Source: an uncultured Clostridia bacterium
Lineage (GTDB): Bacteria > Bacillota > Clostridia > Peptostreptococcales > Anaerovoracaceae
Assembly (NCBI GenBank): GCA_937928455.1
Contig: CALFUG010000285.1
Location: forward strand, 1 to 11,002
DNA length: 11,002 nucleotides
Direction: 5' to 3'
The notes beneath the pieces are model-generated. The model saw only the letters and a program-made list of their open reading frames with translations. It had not been told where the DNA came from and did not search any database. Below are positions 1 through 7,191 of the stretch, piece after piece. Numbering within the stretch: position 1 is the stretch's first letter; each line of letters opens with the position of its first letter. Made by a program: the position numbers and the translations under genes.

Positions 1-842
1 GCTGGATGTCTGCCGTTGGGTAAGCGTTCATCGTACGCTTTTGAAATGGATTCTTGAAGTACTCGGCTCTCAACCGCTCTTCCATTCACAAAAAAGACTT
101 GATATCGGCGGTTTGGTTTGCTGATATTTAAATTCGATACATATCCATCCACAAACCCATTTCCTTCACTTTGTGAAAAGTAGACGAGATTCTCAGCTGT
201 TTCCTTCCCATAAAGGGTTGCAATGGTTTGAATCACATCCCCTTCTCCATTGGAAGAAAACACCATTTGATCGTTGTTAATCAGGCGAAACTTAATATGG
301 GAATAGGCCAATGCCATTTGAGACACAAACTCGATAATGGGTGTGCTTTCGGAACTATCCCCCTTCATGAATTTTAGCCGCGCAGGTGTGTTAAAAAAAA
401 GATCCGTTACTACCATAGTAGTTCCCAATGGGCAACCCACCGGTTGAATATCTGTTATGACTCCTCCCTCTAGACTCACCTTGGCTCCGGTTGCAGAATC
501 AGCCGTGCGGGTCAATACCTCCACTTTGGAGACAGCGGCAATGCTGGACAAAGCCTCTCCCCGAAATCCCAAAGTTTTGATGGCATACAAATCTTCCTCT
601 CTAGCTATTTTACTGGTGGCATGGCGTGCAAAAGCCAATTCTATCTCATAGGGATCAATACCCGTACCGTTGTCGCTGACTTTGATACTTTTCTTCCCAC
701 CTTGACGAATTTCCACAAGAATGGAATCTGCGCCTGCATCAATGGAATTTTCCAATAACTCCTTGACGATACTCAGAGGTCTTTCTACCACTTCTCCGGC
801 AGCGATTTTGTCAGAAATCGATTTATCCAGCAGTTGAATCAT
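1..842 (-). CDS. mutL: DNA mismatch repair protein MutL, N-terminal 280 codons (3' end outside window)
   Basis: MutL couples mismatch recognition by MutS to strand removal. The visible part is the GHKL-type ATPase domain plus the start of the transducer domain. In order it shows IAAGEVVERP (13-22), KELLENSIDAGA with Glu28 and Asn32 at the positions of the E. coli ATPase residues, SDNGTGI with Asp57 (56-62), ARHATSKI (72-79), TLGFRGEAL (90-98), and DLFFNTPARLKFM (147-159). The sequence then reaches the FFVNGR motif (250-255). The ATG at 842-840 follows an AAGGAG ribosome binding site with 9 nt spacing. It lies 21 nt after the mutS stop, so the two genes are surely cotranscribed. The C-terminal dimerisation and endonuclease domain, where the metal-binding motif of Firmicutes MutL would be, lies beyond the left edge and cannot be assessed. 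The DLFFNT codons contain an eight-base homopolymer. Confidence 0.97.
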   Translation of the reverse strand, partial: MIQLLDKSISDKIAAGEVVERPLSIVKELLENSIDAGADSILVEIRQGGKKSIKVSDNGTGIDPYEIELAFARHATSKIAREEDLYAIKTLGFRGEALSSIAAVSKVEVLTRTADSATGAKVSLEGGVITDIQPVGCPLGTTMVVTDLFFNTPARLKFMKGDSSESTPIIEFVSQMALAYSHIKFRLINNDQMVFSSNGEGDVIQTIATLYGKETAENLVYFSQSEGNGFVDGYVSNLNISKPNRRYQVFFVNGRAVESRVLQESISKAYDERLPNGRHP

Positions 843-851
843 AGCCCATCA

Positions 852-857
852 CTCCTT
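852..857 (-). promoter_or_regulatory. Ribosome binding site of mutL
   Basis: The minus strand reads AAGGAG here, 9 nt before the ATG at 842. It lies in the 21-nt gap after the mutS stop codon and supports this mutL start. An overlapping ATG at 849-847 is out of frame. Confidence 0.8.
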
Positions 858-863
858 CACACC

Positions 864-3284
864 TTAGAATTTTTCCAGTTCCTTCAACTTCTCGGTGGCT
901 CGACTCAAGAGGCGTTTGGGCACTCCCGCTAGTTCTGCAACATGAATGCCATAACTTCGGCTTGTACTTCCATATCCAATGCTATGGAGAAAGATAATGG
1001 TTCCTGCCTCTTCTTTTACTTCCACATTCAGGTTACGAAAGCCATTTAGATGTCCCTCTAGTGCCGTCATTTCATGATAATGGGTGGCAAATAATGTTCG
1101 AGTTTTCAGACCGTCTTCCATCAAATACTCTGCTACCGCCCAGGCGATAGAAAGCCCATCGTAGGTACTGGTACCACGCCCGATTTCGTCCAGTACAATT
1201 AAACTTCGTGCTGTGGCATTGTTGAGTATATAAGCCAGCTCGCTCATCTCAACAAAGAAGGTGCTTTGTCCCTGGCTAAGATTGTCAGACGCACCAATTC
1301 GAGTAAAAATCCGATCACAAATGCCGATTTCAGCACTTTCTGCCGGAACATAACTACCTGCCTGTGCCATCAAAACAATCAATGCTACCTGTCTCATATA
1401 AGTGGATTTTCCGCTCATATTCGGGCCAGTCAGTAATAGCAACGCATCTTCTTTGCGATCCAAGTACGTATCATTTGGCACAAATATTTCCGTCTTCAAA
1501 GTGTTCTCAATGACGGGGTGCCTCCCTTTACGAATGACTATCGTATCCTCTTCCGTCACCTTAGGTTTCACATAATTTTGTCGGGTAGCCACTTCGGCAA
1601 AGGCGCAAACCACATCCAAACTGCTAATGGCTTCCGCCGTTTTTTGAATCACGGGTATGAATTTTTCTATGTGCTCCCGTATCTCTACAAATAAATTATA
1701 TTCCAACTCATTGATTTTTGCTTCGGCCCCCAGTACTACGGATTCCATTTCCTTCAATTGCGGAGTGATGAACCGCTCCCCGTTTACCAATGTCTGTTTC
1801 CGGATATAATCTGCAGGAATGGCATCGTAGTAGGATTTGGTTACTTCTAGATAGTAACCAAACACTTTATTGAACCCAACTTTTAAATTTTTGATTCCCG
1901 TTCGTTCTCGCTCCTGGCTTTCCAAAGACGCTATCCATTGTTGTCCTTCCTTAATGGATTCCTTTAACTGGTCTAACTCCTGTGAGTATTTCTCTTGAAG
2001 TAAGCCGCCTTCCTTTAAGGTAATGGGGCAATCCTCACGAATCGCTCGGTCTATCAGAAGAAAAACTTCTTCTAAAGGGTCCATTTTTTCTCCCAATTCT
2101 CGTAGTAAATGGTTCTCTTGATCCATCAATTCCCACTTGATATCCGGTAAATGTAGTATGGACTGAGCCAAAGCTAATAAATCTCTACCATTGGCATGAC
2201 CCATCCCAATACGCCCTGCCAAACGTTCCAAATCATAAATTCCTTTCAGATATTCCTTCAGATTATTTCTTAAAATTACCTGACGAAACAGTGTCTCTAC
2301 TCCGTCTAATCTTTTCTGGATTTCCTCCAACCCGTTTAAAGGTTCCATTAACCATCTCTTAAGTTTTCTGGATCCCATTGCAGTATGGCAGCGATCCAAA
2401 ACCCCCAACAAAGACCCCTGAACCGTTTTATCAAATATTGTTTCCGTCAACTCTAAGTTTCGAATGGTGGCCTTGTCCAATGCCATATGATGATGTAAAC
2501 CGTATGTCTTCACCTGACCCATATGAGATAAACCCGTTTTATGATTTTCTTTCACATAGGATAATAAGAGTCCCAAAGCATACGTATCGGCGCCCTTTGG
2601 GGTAAGCCCCATGGAGGTAAGCCCTTGGGGAAACTGTAAAGCCAATACGTCCTCCATATTCCCCTTATGTACCGTATTTCTTTCTCCATTGTGAACATAG
2701 GCACCTGTCCATTCACGGACTTCTTCCTGTTCCAGTTTTCCCTCATAAGAACCTCCCATAATGATTTCTTTGGGAGATATTTTTATCAGCTCATTGAGAA
2801 GCCACTCTTTTATAAAATCTCCGGTGATTCGTGTGGCAAAGATTTCTCCGGTGGATATGTCTGCATGGACCAAGCCTACTTCATGATTCCCAAAGTAACA
2901 TGATGCCAAATAATTATTAGATTTTTCAGCTAGCATTGAAGAAGATACTACAGTACCCGGGGTGATTACCTGCACCACCTCCCGGCGAACGATACCTTTT
3001 GAAGTAGCAGGGTCTTCCATCTGCTCACACACCGCCACTTTATATCCTCGATCCACTAGCTTGGCAATATAATTTTCCGCAGCATGATAAGGCACCCCAC
3101 ACATAGGGGCTCTTTCTTCCTCGCCGCACTGTTTCCCTGTCAAAACCAACTCTAATTCCTTAGAAGCGGAAATGGCATCTTCATAAAACATCTCATAAAA
3201 ATCTCCCAGCCGGAAAAACAGGATGCAATCCATATATTGCTCCTTGATTTCCATATATTGCTTCATCATAGGGGATTTTGCCAT
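864..3284 (-). CDS. mutS: DNA mismatch repair protein MutS, lacking the usual C-terminal extension
   Basis: MutS binds mismatches as a dimer and recruits MutL in an ATP-dependent step. The order is: mismatch-binding domain I with the Phe-Tyr-Glu reader motif (29-31, in GDFYEMF); connector domain (about 125-255); lever and clamp domains (about 265-560); ATPase domain (about 562-800). The ATPase shows Walker A GPNMSGKST (620-628), Walker B with Asp699-Glu700 followed by IGRGTST, the ATHYHEM motif (733-739) and SYGIHVAELAGVP (777-789). The protein is 806 residues, whereas family members are usually about 850-880, and it stops soon after the ATPase domain. The mutL start is only 21 nt further on, so the missing region is not hidden behind a frameshift. 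The ATG at 3284 is 6 nt after the aminotransferase stop, with an AGAGG-type binding site overlapping that stop region. Confidence 0.97.
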   Translation of the reverse strand: MAKSPMMKQYMEIKEQYMDCILFFRLGDFYEMFYEDAISASKELELVLTGKQCGEEERAPMCGVPYHAAENYIAKLVDRGYKVAVCEQMEDPATSKGIVRREVVQVITPGTVVSSSMLAEKSNNYLASCYFGNHEVGLVHADISTGEIFATRITGDFIKEWLLNELIKISPKEIIMGGSYEGKLEQEEVREWTGAYVHNGERNTVHKGNMEDVLALQFPQGLTSMGLTPKGADTYALGLLLSYVKENHKTGLSHMGQVKTYGLHHHMALDKATIRNLELTETIFDKTVQGSLLGVLDRCHTAMGSRKLKRWLMEPLNGLEEIQKRLDGVETLFRQVILRNNLKEYLKGIYDLERLAGRIGMGHANGRDLLALAQSILHLPDIKWELMDQENHLLRELGEKMDPLEEVFLLIDRAIREDCPITLKEGGLLQEKYSQELDQLKESIKEGQQWIASLESQERERTGIKNLKVGFNKVFGYYLEVTKSYYDAIPADYIRKQTLVNGERFITPQLKEMESVVLGAEAKINELEYNLFVEIREHIEKFIPVIQKTAEAISSLDVVCAFAEVATRQNYVKPKVTEEDTIVIRKGRHPVIENTLKTEIFVPNDTYLDRKEDALLLLTGPNMSGKSTYMRQVALIVLMAQAGSYVPAESAEIGICDRIFTRIGASDNLSQGQSTFFVEMSELAYILNNATARSLIVLDEIGRGTSTYDGLSIAWAVAEYLMEDGLKTRTLFATHYHEMTALEGHLNGFRNLNVEVKEEAGTIIFLHSIGYGSTSRSYGIHVAELAGVPKRLLSRATEKLKELEKF
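2592..2630. repeat. Short imperfect tandem repeat within mutS
   Basis: On the plus strand the 9-mer GGTAAGCCC occurs at 2601-2609 and 2616-2624. It is flanked by the near-identical blocks GCCCTTTGGGG (2592-2602) and GCCCTTGGGG (2621-2630). It encodes a duplicated Gly-Leu-Thr in MutS (GLTSMGLTP, residues 221-229). The 15-nt period is a multiple of three, so gain or loss of a unit would keep the frame. Confidence 0.6.
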
Positions 3285-3290
3285 CGGGGT

Positions 3291-4499
3291 TTACCTCTGA
3301 TTTTGTTGTTTTTTTATATAAGCTGCCAGTCCGAGTCGTAACAACTCCATTCCGCGGATGAGACTCTCTTCTTTTAATACATAGGCAATGCGAATTTCTT
3401 TTCTTCCTCTTCCCGGGGTAGCATAAAAACCTTCCACCGGTGCAAACATAATGGTTTCTCCACGATCTTCAAATTCTGTCAGCATGAATATCTGAAAATC
3501 ATGGGCATTGTCTATGGGTAACTTCACCGTAATGTAAAAGGAGCCTTTTGGTTTATCGCAAATCACATCCGGGATTTTCATAATTTCTTGAAAAACGATA
3601 TCCCTACGTCTCTGATACTCATCACGAACCTGATTAAAATACTCATCTGTCAATTGGTACAATGATGCTGCCCCAAACTGCTCCAGGGTAGGCACCGATA
3701 GACGAGCTTGTGCCAGTTTTAAAACCGCATTTTTTATTTCTGCATTTTTCGTTAAAATGGTACCTATTCGTGCACCACATGCACTGAACCTTTTCGAGAT
3801 ACTATCTACAATAATTAAATGGTCTTCAAACCCGTTCATATGTTGACCAAAGCTGCTGAGAGGTTCTCCATCATAAACAAATTCACGATACACTTCATCG
3901 GTTATCACATAAAGACCGTGTTCCTTGGCCACCTGTAATATCATTTCCATTTCCTGGCCTGTCAATACGTTTCCAGTGGGATTGCATGGACTATTTATCA
4001 GAATCACTTTTGTTTTTGAAGTGATTTCCTTTTCAATTTTTTCACGTGACGCGTAATGATATCCTTCCTCCGCATGGGATGGAATAGGAACGATATTGCC
4101 CTCAAAATAGGAGGTGAATATTTGATAATTGGTATAAAAAGGCTCTGGTACCAAAACTTCATCTCCGTCGTTTAAAATGCTGGCAAAAATAAAGCACAGT
4201 GCTTCACTTCCACCATTCGTAATAAATATATCCTCTTCATTAAAATTCATGTTGTAACGCTTGTAATAATCTCTTACGGCATGTATTAATTCAGGTATGC
4301 CTTGGGAGGGCATATATTCCAAGACCGGCTCATGATATCCTCTGACACATTCCATAAAAACCTCCGGTGTAATAACATCCGGCTGCCCAATATTAAAATG
4401 ATATATTTTTTTCCCTTGTTTCTTTGCCTCCACTGCGTATGGATGGTATTTTCGAATCGGCGAGTAGTCGATTCGATTCATTCTTTCCGCTAATTTCAT
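3291..4499 (-). CDS. Class I/II pyridoxal-phosphate-dependent aminotransferase (AspC-like), substrate unknown
   Basis: This 402-residue protein is a fold-type I PLP enzyme of the aspartate aminotransferase superfamily. It shows the N-terminal FNIGQPDV motif (35-42), TNGGSEAL (94-101), NSPCNPTGN (169-177, Asn173 near the cofactor), ITDEVYREF (199-207, with Asp201 and Tyr204), the Schiff-base lysine Lys236 in DSISKRFSACGARIG, and Arg370 in EIRIAY for the substrate carboxylate. All residues needed for an active transaminase are present. The amino donor cannot be told from sequence. No amino-acid pathway genes surround it: tlyA is 18 nt upstream and mutS 6 nt downstream. The ATG at 4499 follows a G-rich Shine-Dalgarno sequence. 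Aspartate or aromatic aminotransferase are both possible labels, so I assign no symbol. Confidence 0.93.
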   Translation of the reverse strand: MKLAERMNRIDYSPIRKYHPYAVEAKKQGKKIYHFNIGQPDVITPEVFMECVRGYHEPVLEYMPSQGIPELIHAVRDYYKRYNMNFNEEDIFITNGGSEALCFIFASILNDGDEVLVPEPFYTNYQIFTSYFEGNIVPIPSHAEEGYHYASREKIEKEITSKTKVILINSPCNPTGNVLTGQEMEMILQVAKEHGLYVITDEVYREFVYDGEPLSSFGQHMNGFEDHLIIVDSISKRFSACGARIGTILTKNAEIKNAVLKLAQARLSVPTLEQFGAASLYQLTDEYFNQVRDEYQRRRDIVFQEIMKIPDVICDKPKGSFYITVKLPIDNAHDFQIFMLTEFEDRGETIMFAPVEGFYATPGRGRKEIRIAYVLKEESLIRGMELLRLGLAAYIKKQQNQR

Positions 4500-4503
4500 T
4501 TTG

Positions 4504-4512
4504 CTCCCCCCT
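4504..4512 (-). promoter_or_regulatory. Ribosome binding site of the aminotransferase
   Basis: The minus strand reads AGGGGGGAG in the 18-nt gap between the tlyA stop and the ATG at 4499. No promoter or terminator fits in this gap. Confidence 0.7.
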
Positions 4513-4517
4513 ACCTC

Positions 4518-5324
4518 TCAACGAAGATTATCCTTGGCTTGCCCTATAATATCTTCAATAGACACAAGCACTGTATTTACCCATTTTGTCTCCGTTTTAC
4601 GTAACCATAACAAATACTCTATGTTTCCCTTTGCCCCTTTTACCGGTGAATAAGTGAGGCCCTCTACACGGAAACCCTCTTCTGTTGCCGTGTCTATCAC
4701 CTTTTTAATTACTTTTTCATGGATATGGCCATCCTTCACGATGCCCCCTTTGCCTACTTGTTCTTTCCCCGCCTCAAATTGGGGTTTTATTAAACAAACT
4801 AACTGCCCTTCATTTTTTAACAACTGGTAAGCTACCGGTAAAACCAACTCTAAACTGATAAAAGAAACATCAATAGAAATGAAATCCATTGGTTCCGGTA
4901 TATCCTCCGGTTTTACATATCGGATGTTTGTTCGCTCCATGTTGATGACTCGATGATCATTACGCAATCGATAATGCAGTTGCCCATATCCCACATCCAC
5001 ACAGTATACCTTTCGTGCGCCATGTTTCAGCATAAAGTCTGTGAACCCTCCGGTGGAAGCCCCAATATCCATACAAACCTTATCCTGCAAATGTAAAGAA
5101 AAAGTAACAAATGCCTTTTCCAATTTCAACCCGCCGCGACTGACGTAAGGACACGCATCCTCTTTGACGGAGATGGCAGCTTCTTCGGGGATCAACGTCC
5201 CGGCTTTATCCACCTTTTGGCCGCTGATATAAACAGTTCCGGCCATAATGGCGCCCTTTGCTTTTTCGCGGGATGGAAACAGACCTTTATCCACCAACAG
5301 AACATCTAATCTAACCTTTGACAA
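4518..5324 (-). CDS. tlyA: TlyA family rRNA (cytidine-2'-O)-methyltransferase with S4 domain
   Basis: TlyA methylates ribose 2'-hydroxyls of cytidines in rRNA using S-adenosylmethionine. The label 'hemolysin' found in databases is historical. The N-terminal S4 RNA-binding domain spans about residues 3-60 (RLDVLLVDKGLFPSREKAK), followed by the linker YVSRGGLKLEKA. The FtsJ/RrmJ-like methyltransferase domain shows the SAM-binding motif DIGASTGGFTD (86-96). A K-D-K-E catalytic tetrad typical of 2'-O-methyltransferases is visible as Lys67, Asp152 (SIDVSF), Lys180 (LIKPQFEAGK) and Glu236 (GNIEYLLW). The 268-residue length is normal. The start is TTG at 5324, inside the end of dxs (14-nt overlap), preceded by a GGTGGAG binding site. 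No in-frame ATG exists near the expected N-terminus, and the S4 domain begins right at this codon. Confidence 0.95.
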   Translation of the reverse strand: MSKVRLDVLLVDKGLFPSREKAKGAIMAGTVYISGQKVDKAGTLIPEEAAISVKEDACPYVSRGGLKLEKAFVTFSLHLQDKVCMDIGASTGGFTDFMLKHGARKVYCVDVGYGQLHYRLRNDHRVINMERTNIRYVKPEDIPEPMDFISIDVSFISLELVLPVAYQLLKNEGQLVCLIKPQFEAGKEQVGKGGIVKDGHIHEKVIKKVIDTATEEGFRVEGLTYSPVKGAKGNIEYLLWLRKTETKWVNTVLVSIEDIIGQAKDNLR

Positions 5325-7179
5325 AACGCTCCACCCTCTCTAAAATGCCCTTTTCATCCAGACCATATTTCTCATACAGCTCTTTCTGAGATCCTTGCTC
5401 AATAAACTGGACCGGCCAACCCAATATAAGCATTTCCGGTGGAGTTTTTTTGTGCTGAGATAGGAGTAATTGAAACCCTTGGCCAAAACCTCCGGATACT
5501 ACGTTATCTTCTATGGTGACTATTTTGTTATAACAAACTGTTTCTAATAATTCTTCTTCTCGAAGAGGTTTGACGAAACGCGGATCCACTACTTGAGCAG
5601 AAATCCCTTTTTTCTCCAGTTTCAATCCCACTTCATAAGCGATTTCTGCCATGATTCCCACTCCATATAAGCCGACATCGCTACCATTTTTTAGAATAGA
5701 AATACCCGATTCATATCCTTTCACTTCCGTTGTATTGCTTCCAGAGGATTCTCCTCGCGGATAACGTATAGCAGAAGGTCCCGGCAATGTCAGAGAATAC
5801 TTCAACATGGATTGCAGTTCCTGCCCATTTCTGGGACTCATGATTGTTAGATTCGGCATATGACTCAAGTAGGAAAGGTCAAATATACCATGGTGTGTTT
5901 CTCCATCATTCCCCACAATTCCGGCTCGATCCAGGCAAAACACCACTGGTAAATTCTGCATACACACGTCCATCATAATCATGTCGTAGCTTCGCTGTAA
6001 AAAGGTAGAATAGATGGCTACAAAAGGCCGCAATCCACCCTTGGCCAGTCCGGCCGCATAGGTAACGGCACCGCCTTCAGCAATGCCTACATCAAAGGTT
6101 CTTTTCGGATAGGCTTTTTGAAATCCCTGCAATCCTGTTCCCTCTAGCATGGCGGCATAAACTGCAACGATGCGGGAATCCTTATCCGCCATCTGCTGTA
6201 GCGTCTCTCCAAATACATGGGAATAACTGGGATGACTTATCGAAGTCAGCACATTTCCGGTTTCTCTCTCAAAGGGCGCAATCCCGTGAAATTTATTGGG
6301 ATCCAACTCCGCATTCTTATACCCTTTCCCCTTTTGTGTCAAAATATGAATCAACTTTGGCCCTTCTATTTGTTCTGCAATTTCAAAGGCTTCCAATAAA
6401 TCTCCGATTCGATGACCATCAATCGGACCTAAATACTTGAATCCCAGCGCTTCAAAAATAGCGGCATCGTTTATCACAGCATATTTGATAGAATCCTTTA
6501 TACTTTCCAATCCGCTGTACAAACCCTCTCCAACAGCAGGTATATGTGTCAATGTATTCTTCAGATGCTTTTTAAACTCCAAGTACCCTTGGCTAGTTCT
6601 CAATTTGCTAAGATGCTGTGACATGCCCCCCACATTACGAGATATCGACATATTGTTGTCGTTGAGGATGACCGTTAAATCCGTATCCTTTCCTCCCGCA
6701 TTATTGAAACCTTCATATGCCAGACCACTGGTCAGCGCACCATCTCCTATCACTGCAATTACTTTATGGGTTTCCCCCTTTAAATCTCTCGCAGTTGCCA
6801 AACCGAAAGCTGCCGCTACCGATGTACTGGAATGCCCGGTTTCGAAAATATCATGGGGACTTTCTTCGCACTTTGGAAATCCACTCAGGCCATTCATTTG
6901 GCGTAAAGTATCAAATCGACAAGCTCTGCCTGTTAATATTTTGTGAATATAAGACTGATGCCCTACATCCCAAATAATATGGTCGGACGGACTATTATAA
7001 AATTTATGCAAAGCAATAGATAGCTCCACCACCCCTAAATTAGCGGCCAGGTGGCCTCCGGTTTTGGACACTTTTTCCAGCAAAAAATCCCGAATTTCAT
7101 AAGAGAGAAGTTCAAGTTCATCCAGATTCATTTTTTTTAAGTCCGCCGGAAAATCATATTCCGGTAATGTTCTTTTCAT
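5311..7179 (-). CDS. dxs: 1-deoxy-D-xylulose-5-phosphate synthase
   Basis: Dxs condenses pyruvate with glyceraldehyde 3-phosphate, using thiamine diphosphate and Mg2+, in the first step of the MEP isoprenoid pathway. At 622 residues it is full length. It shows GGHLAANLGVVELSIALH (41-58), DVGHQSYIHK (71-80), GHSSTS (115-120), the ThDP-binding motif GDGALTSG...NDNN (145-175), FDVGIAE with catalytic Glu368 (362-368), STFLQRSYD (391-399), DRAGIVGNDGETHHGIFDLSY (417-437, with Asp425 and His429), and the C-terminal domain IEDNVVSGGFG (556-566). The odd feature is Gly369-Gly370 (codons GGC GGT), where the family normally has Gln-His in AEQHAV. Other active-site positions look intact. The ATG at 7179 follows AGGGAG overlapping the ispA stop region, 12 nt downstream of that gene. 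Its 3' end overlaps tlyA by 14 nt. Together with ispA it gives precursor and chain-elongation steps of isoprenoid synthesis. Confidence 0.97.
   Translation of the reverse strand: MKRTLPEYDFPADLKKMNLDELELLSYEIRDFLLEKVSKTGGHLAANLGVVELSIALHKFYNSPSDHIIWDVGHQSYIHKILTGRACRFDTLRQMNGLSGFPKCEESPHDIFETGHSSTSVAAAFGLATARDLKGETHKVIAVIGDGALTSGLAYEGFNNAGGKDTDLTVILNDNNMSISRNVGGMSQHLSKLRTSQGYLEFKKHLKNTLTHIPAVGEGLYSGLESIKDSIKYAVINDAAIFEALGFKYLGPIDGHRIGDLLEAFEIAEQIEGPKLIHILTQKGKGYKNAELDPNKFHGIAPFERETGNVLTSISHPSYSHVFGETLQQMADKDSRIVAVYAAMLEGTGLQGFQKAYPKRTFDVGIAEGGAVTYAAGLAKGGLRPFVAIYSTFLQRSYDMIMMDVCMQNLPVVFCLDRAGIVGNDGETHHGIFDLSYLSHMPNLTIMSPRNGQELQSMLKYSLTLPGPSAIRYPRGESSGSNTTEVKGYESGISILKNGSDVGLYGVGIMAEIAYEVGLKLEKKGISAQVVDPRFVKPLREEELLETVCYNKIVTIEDNVVSGGFGQGFQLLLSQHKKTPPEMLILGWPVQFIEQGSQKELYEKYGLDEKGILERVERFVKG
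5329..5335 (-). promoter_or_regulatory. Ribosome binding site deciding the TTG start of tlyA
   Basis: The minus strand reads GGTGGAG inside the last codons of dxs, 4 nt before TTG at 5324. It supports a TTG start for tlyA and suggests translational coupling to dxs. Confidence 0.65.
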
Positions 7180-7191
7180 GCTGTATGCTCC

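Noticed and set aside
457..651. 64-codon open frame on the plus strand
   Set aside because: It is antisense to mutL ATPase motifs such as GFRGEAL and ARHATSKI, and its translation is not protein-like.
843..863. Missing MutS C-terminus hidden by a frameshift before mutL
   Set aside because: Only 21 nt separate the mutS stop from mutL, and they hold the mutL ribosome binding site, so no room remains for the missing domain.
2599..2610. GGGGTAAGCCCC as a transcription terminator
   Set aside because: It is a 4-bp stem in the middle of the mutS coding region with no following U-run.
6437..6946. 169-codon open frame on the plus strand
   Set aside because: It lies wholly antisense to the well-conserved dxs gene and its translation resembles no family I know. 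Long antisense frames are expected from codon bias.
7131..7138. Eight-A run near the 5' end of dxs (TTA AAA AAA ATG) as a programmed frameshift site
   Set aside because: The zero frame encodes the full conserved enzyme, and no second reading-frame product or downstream stimulatory structure is evident.
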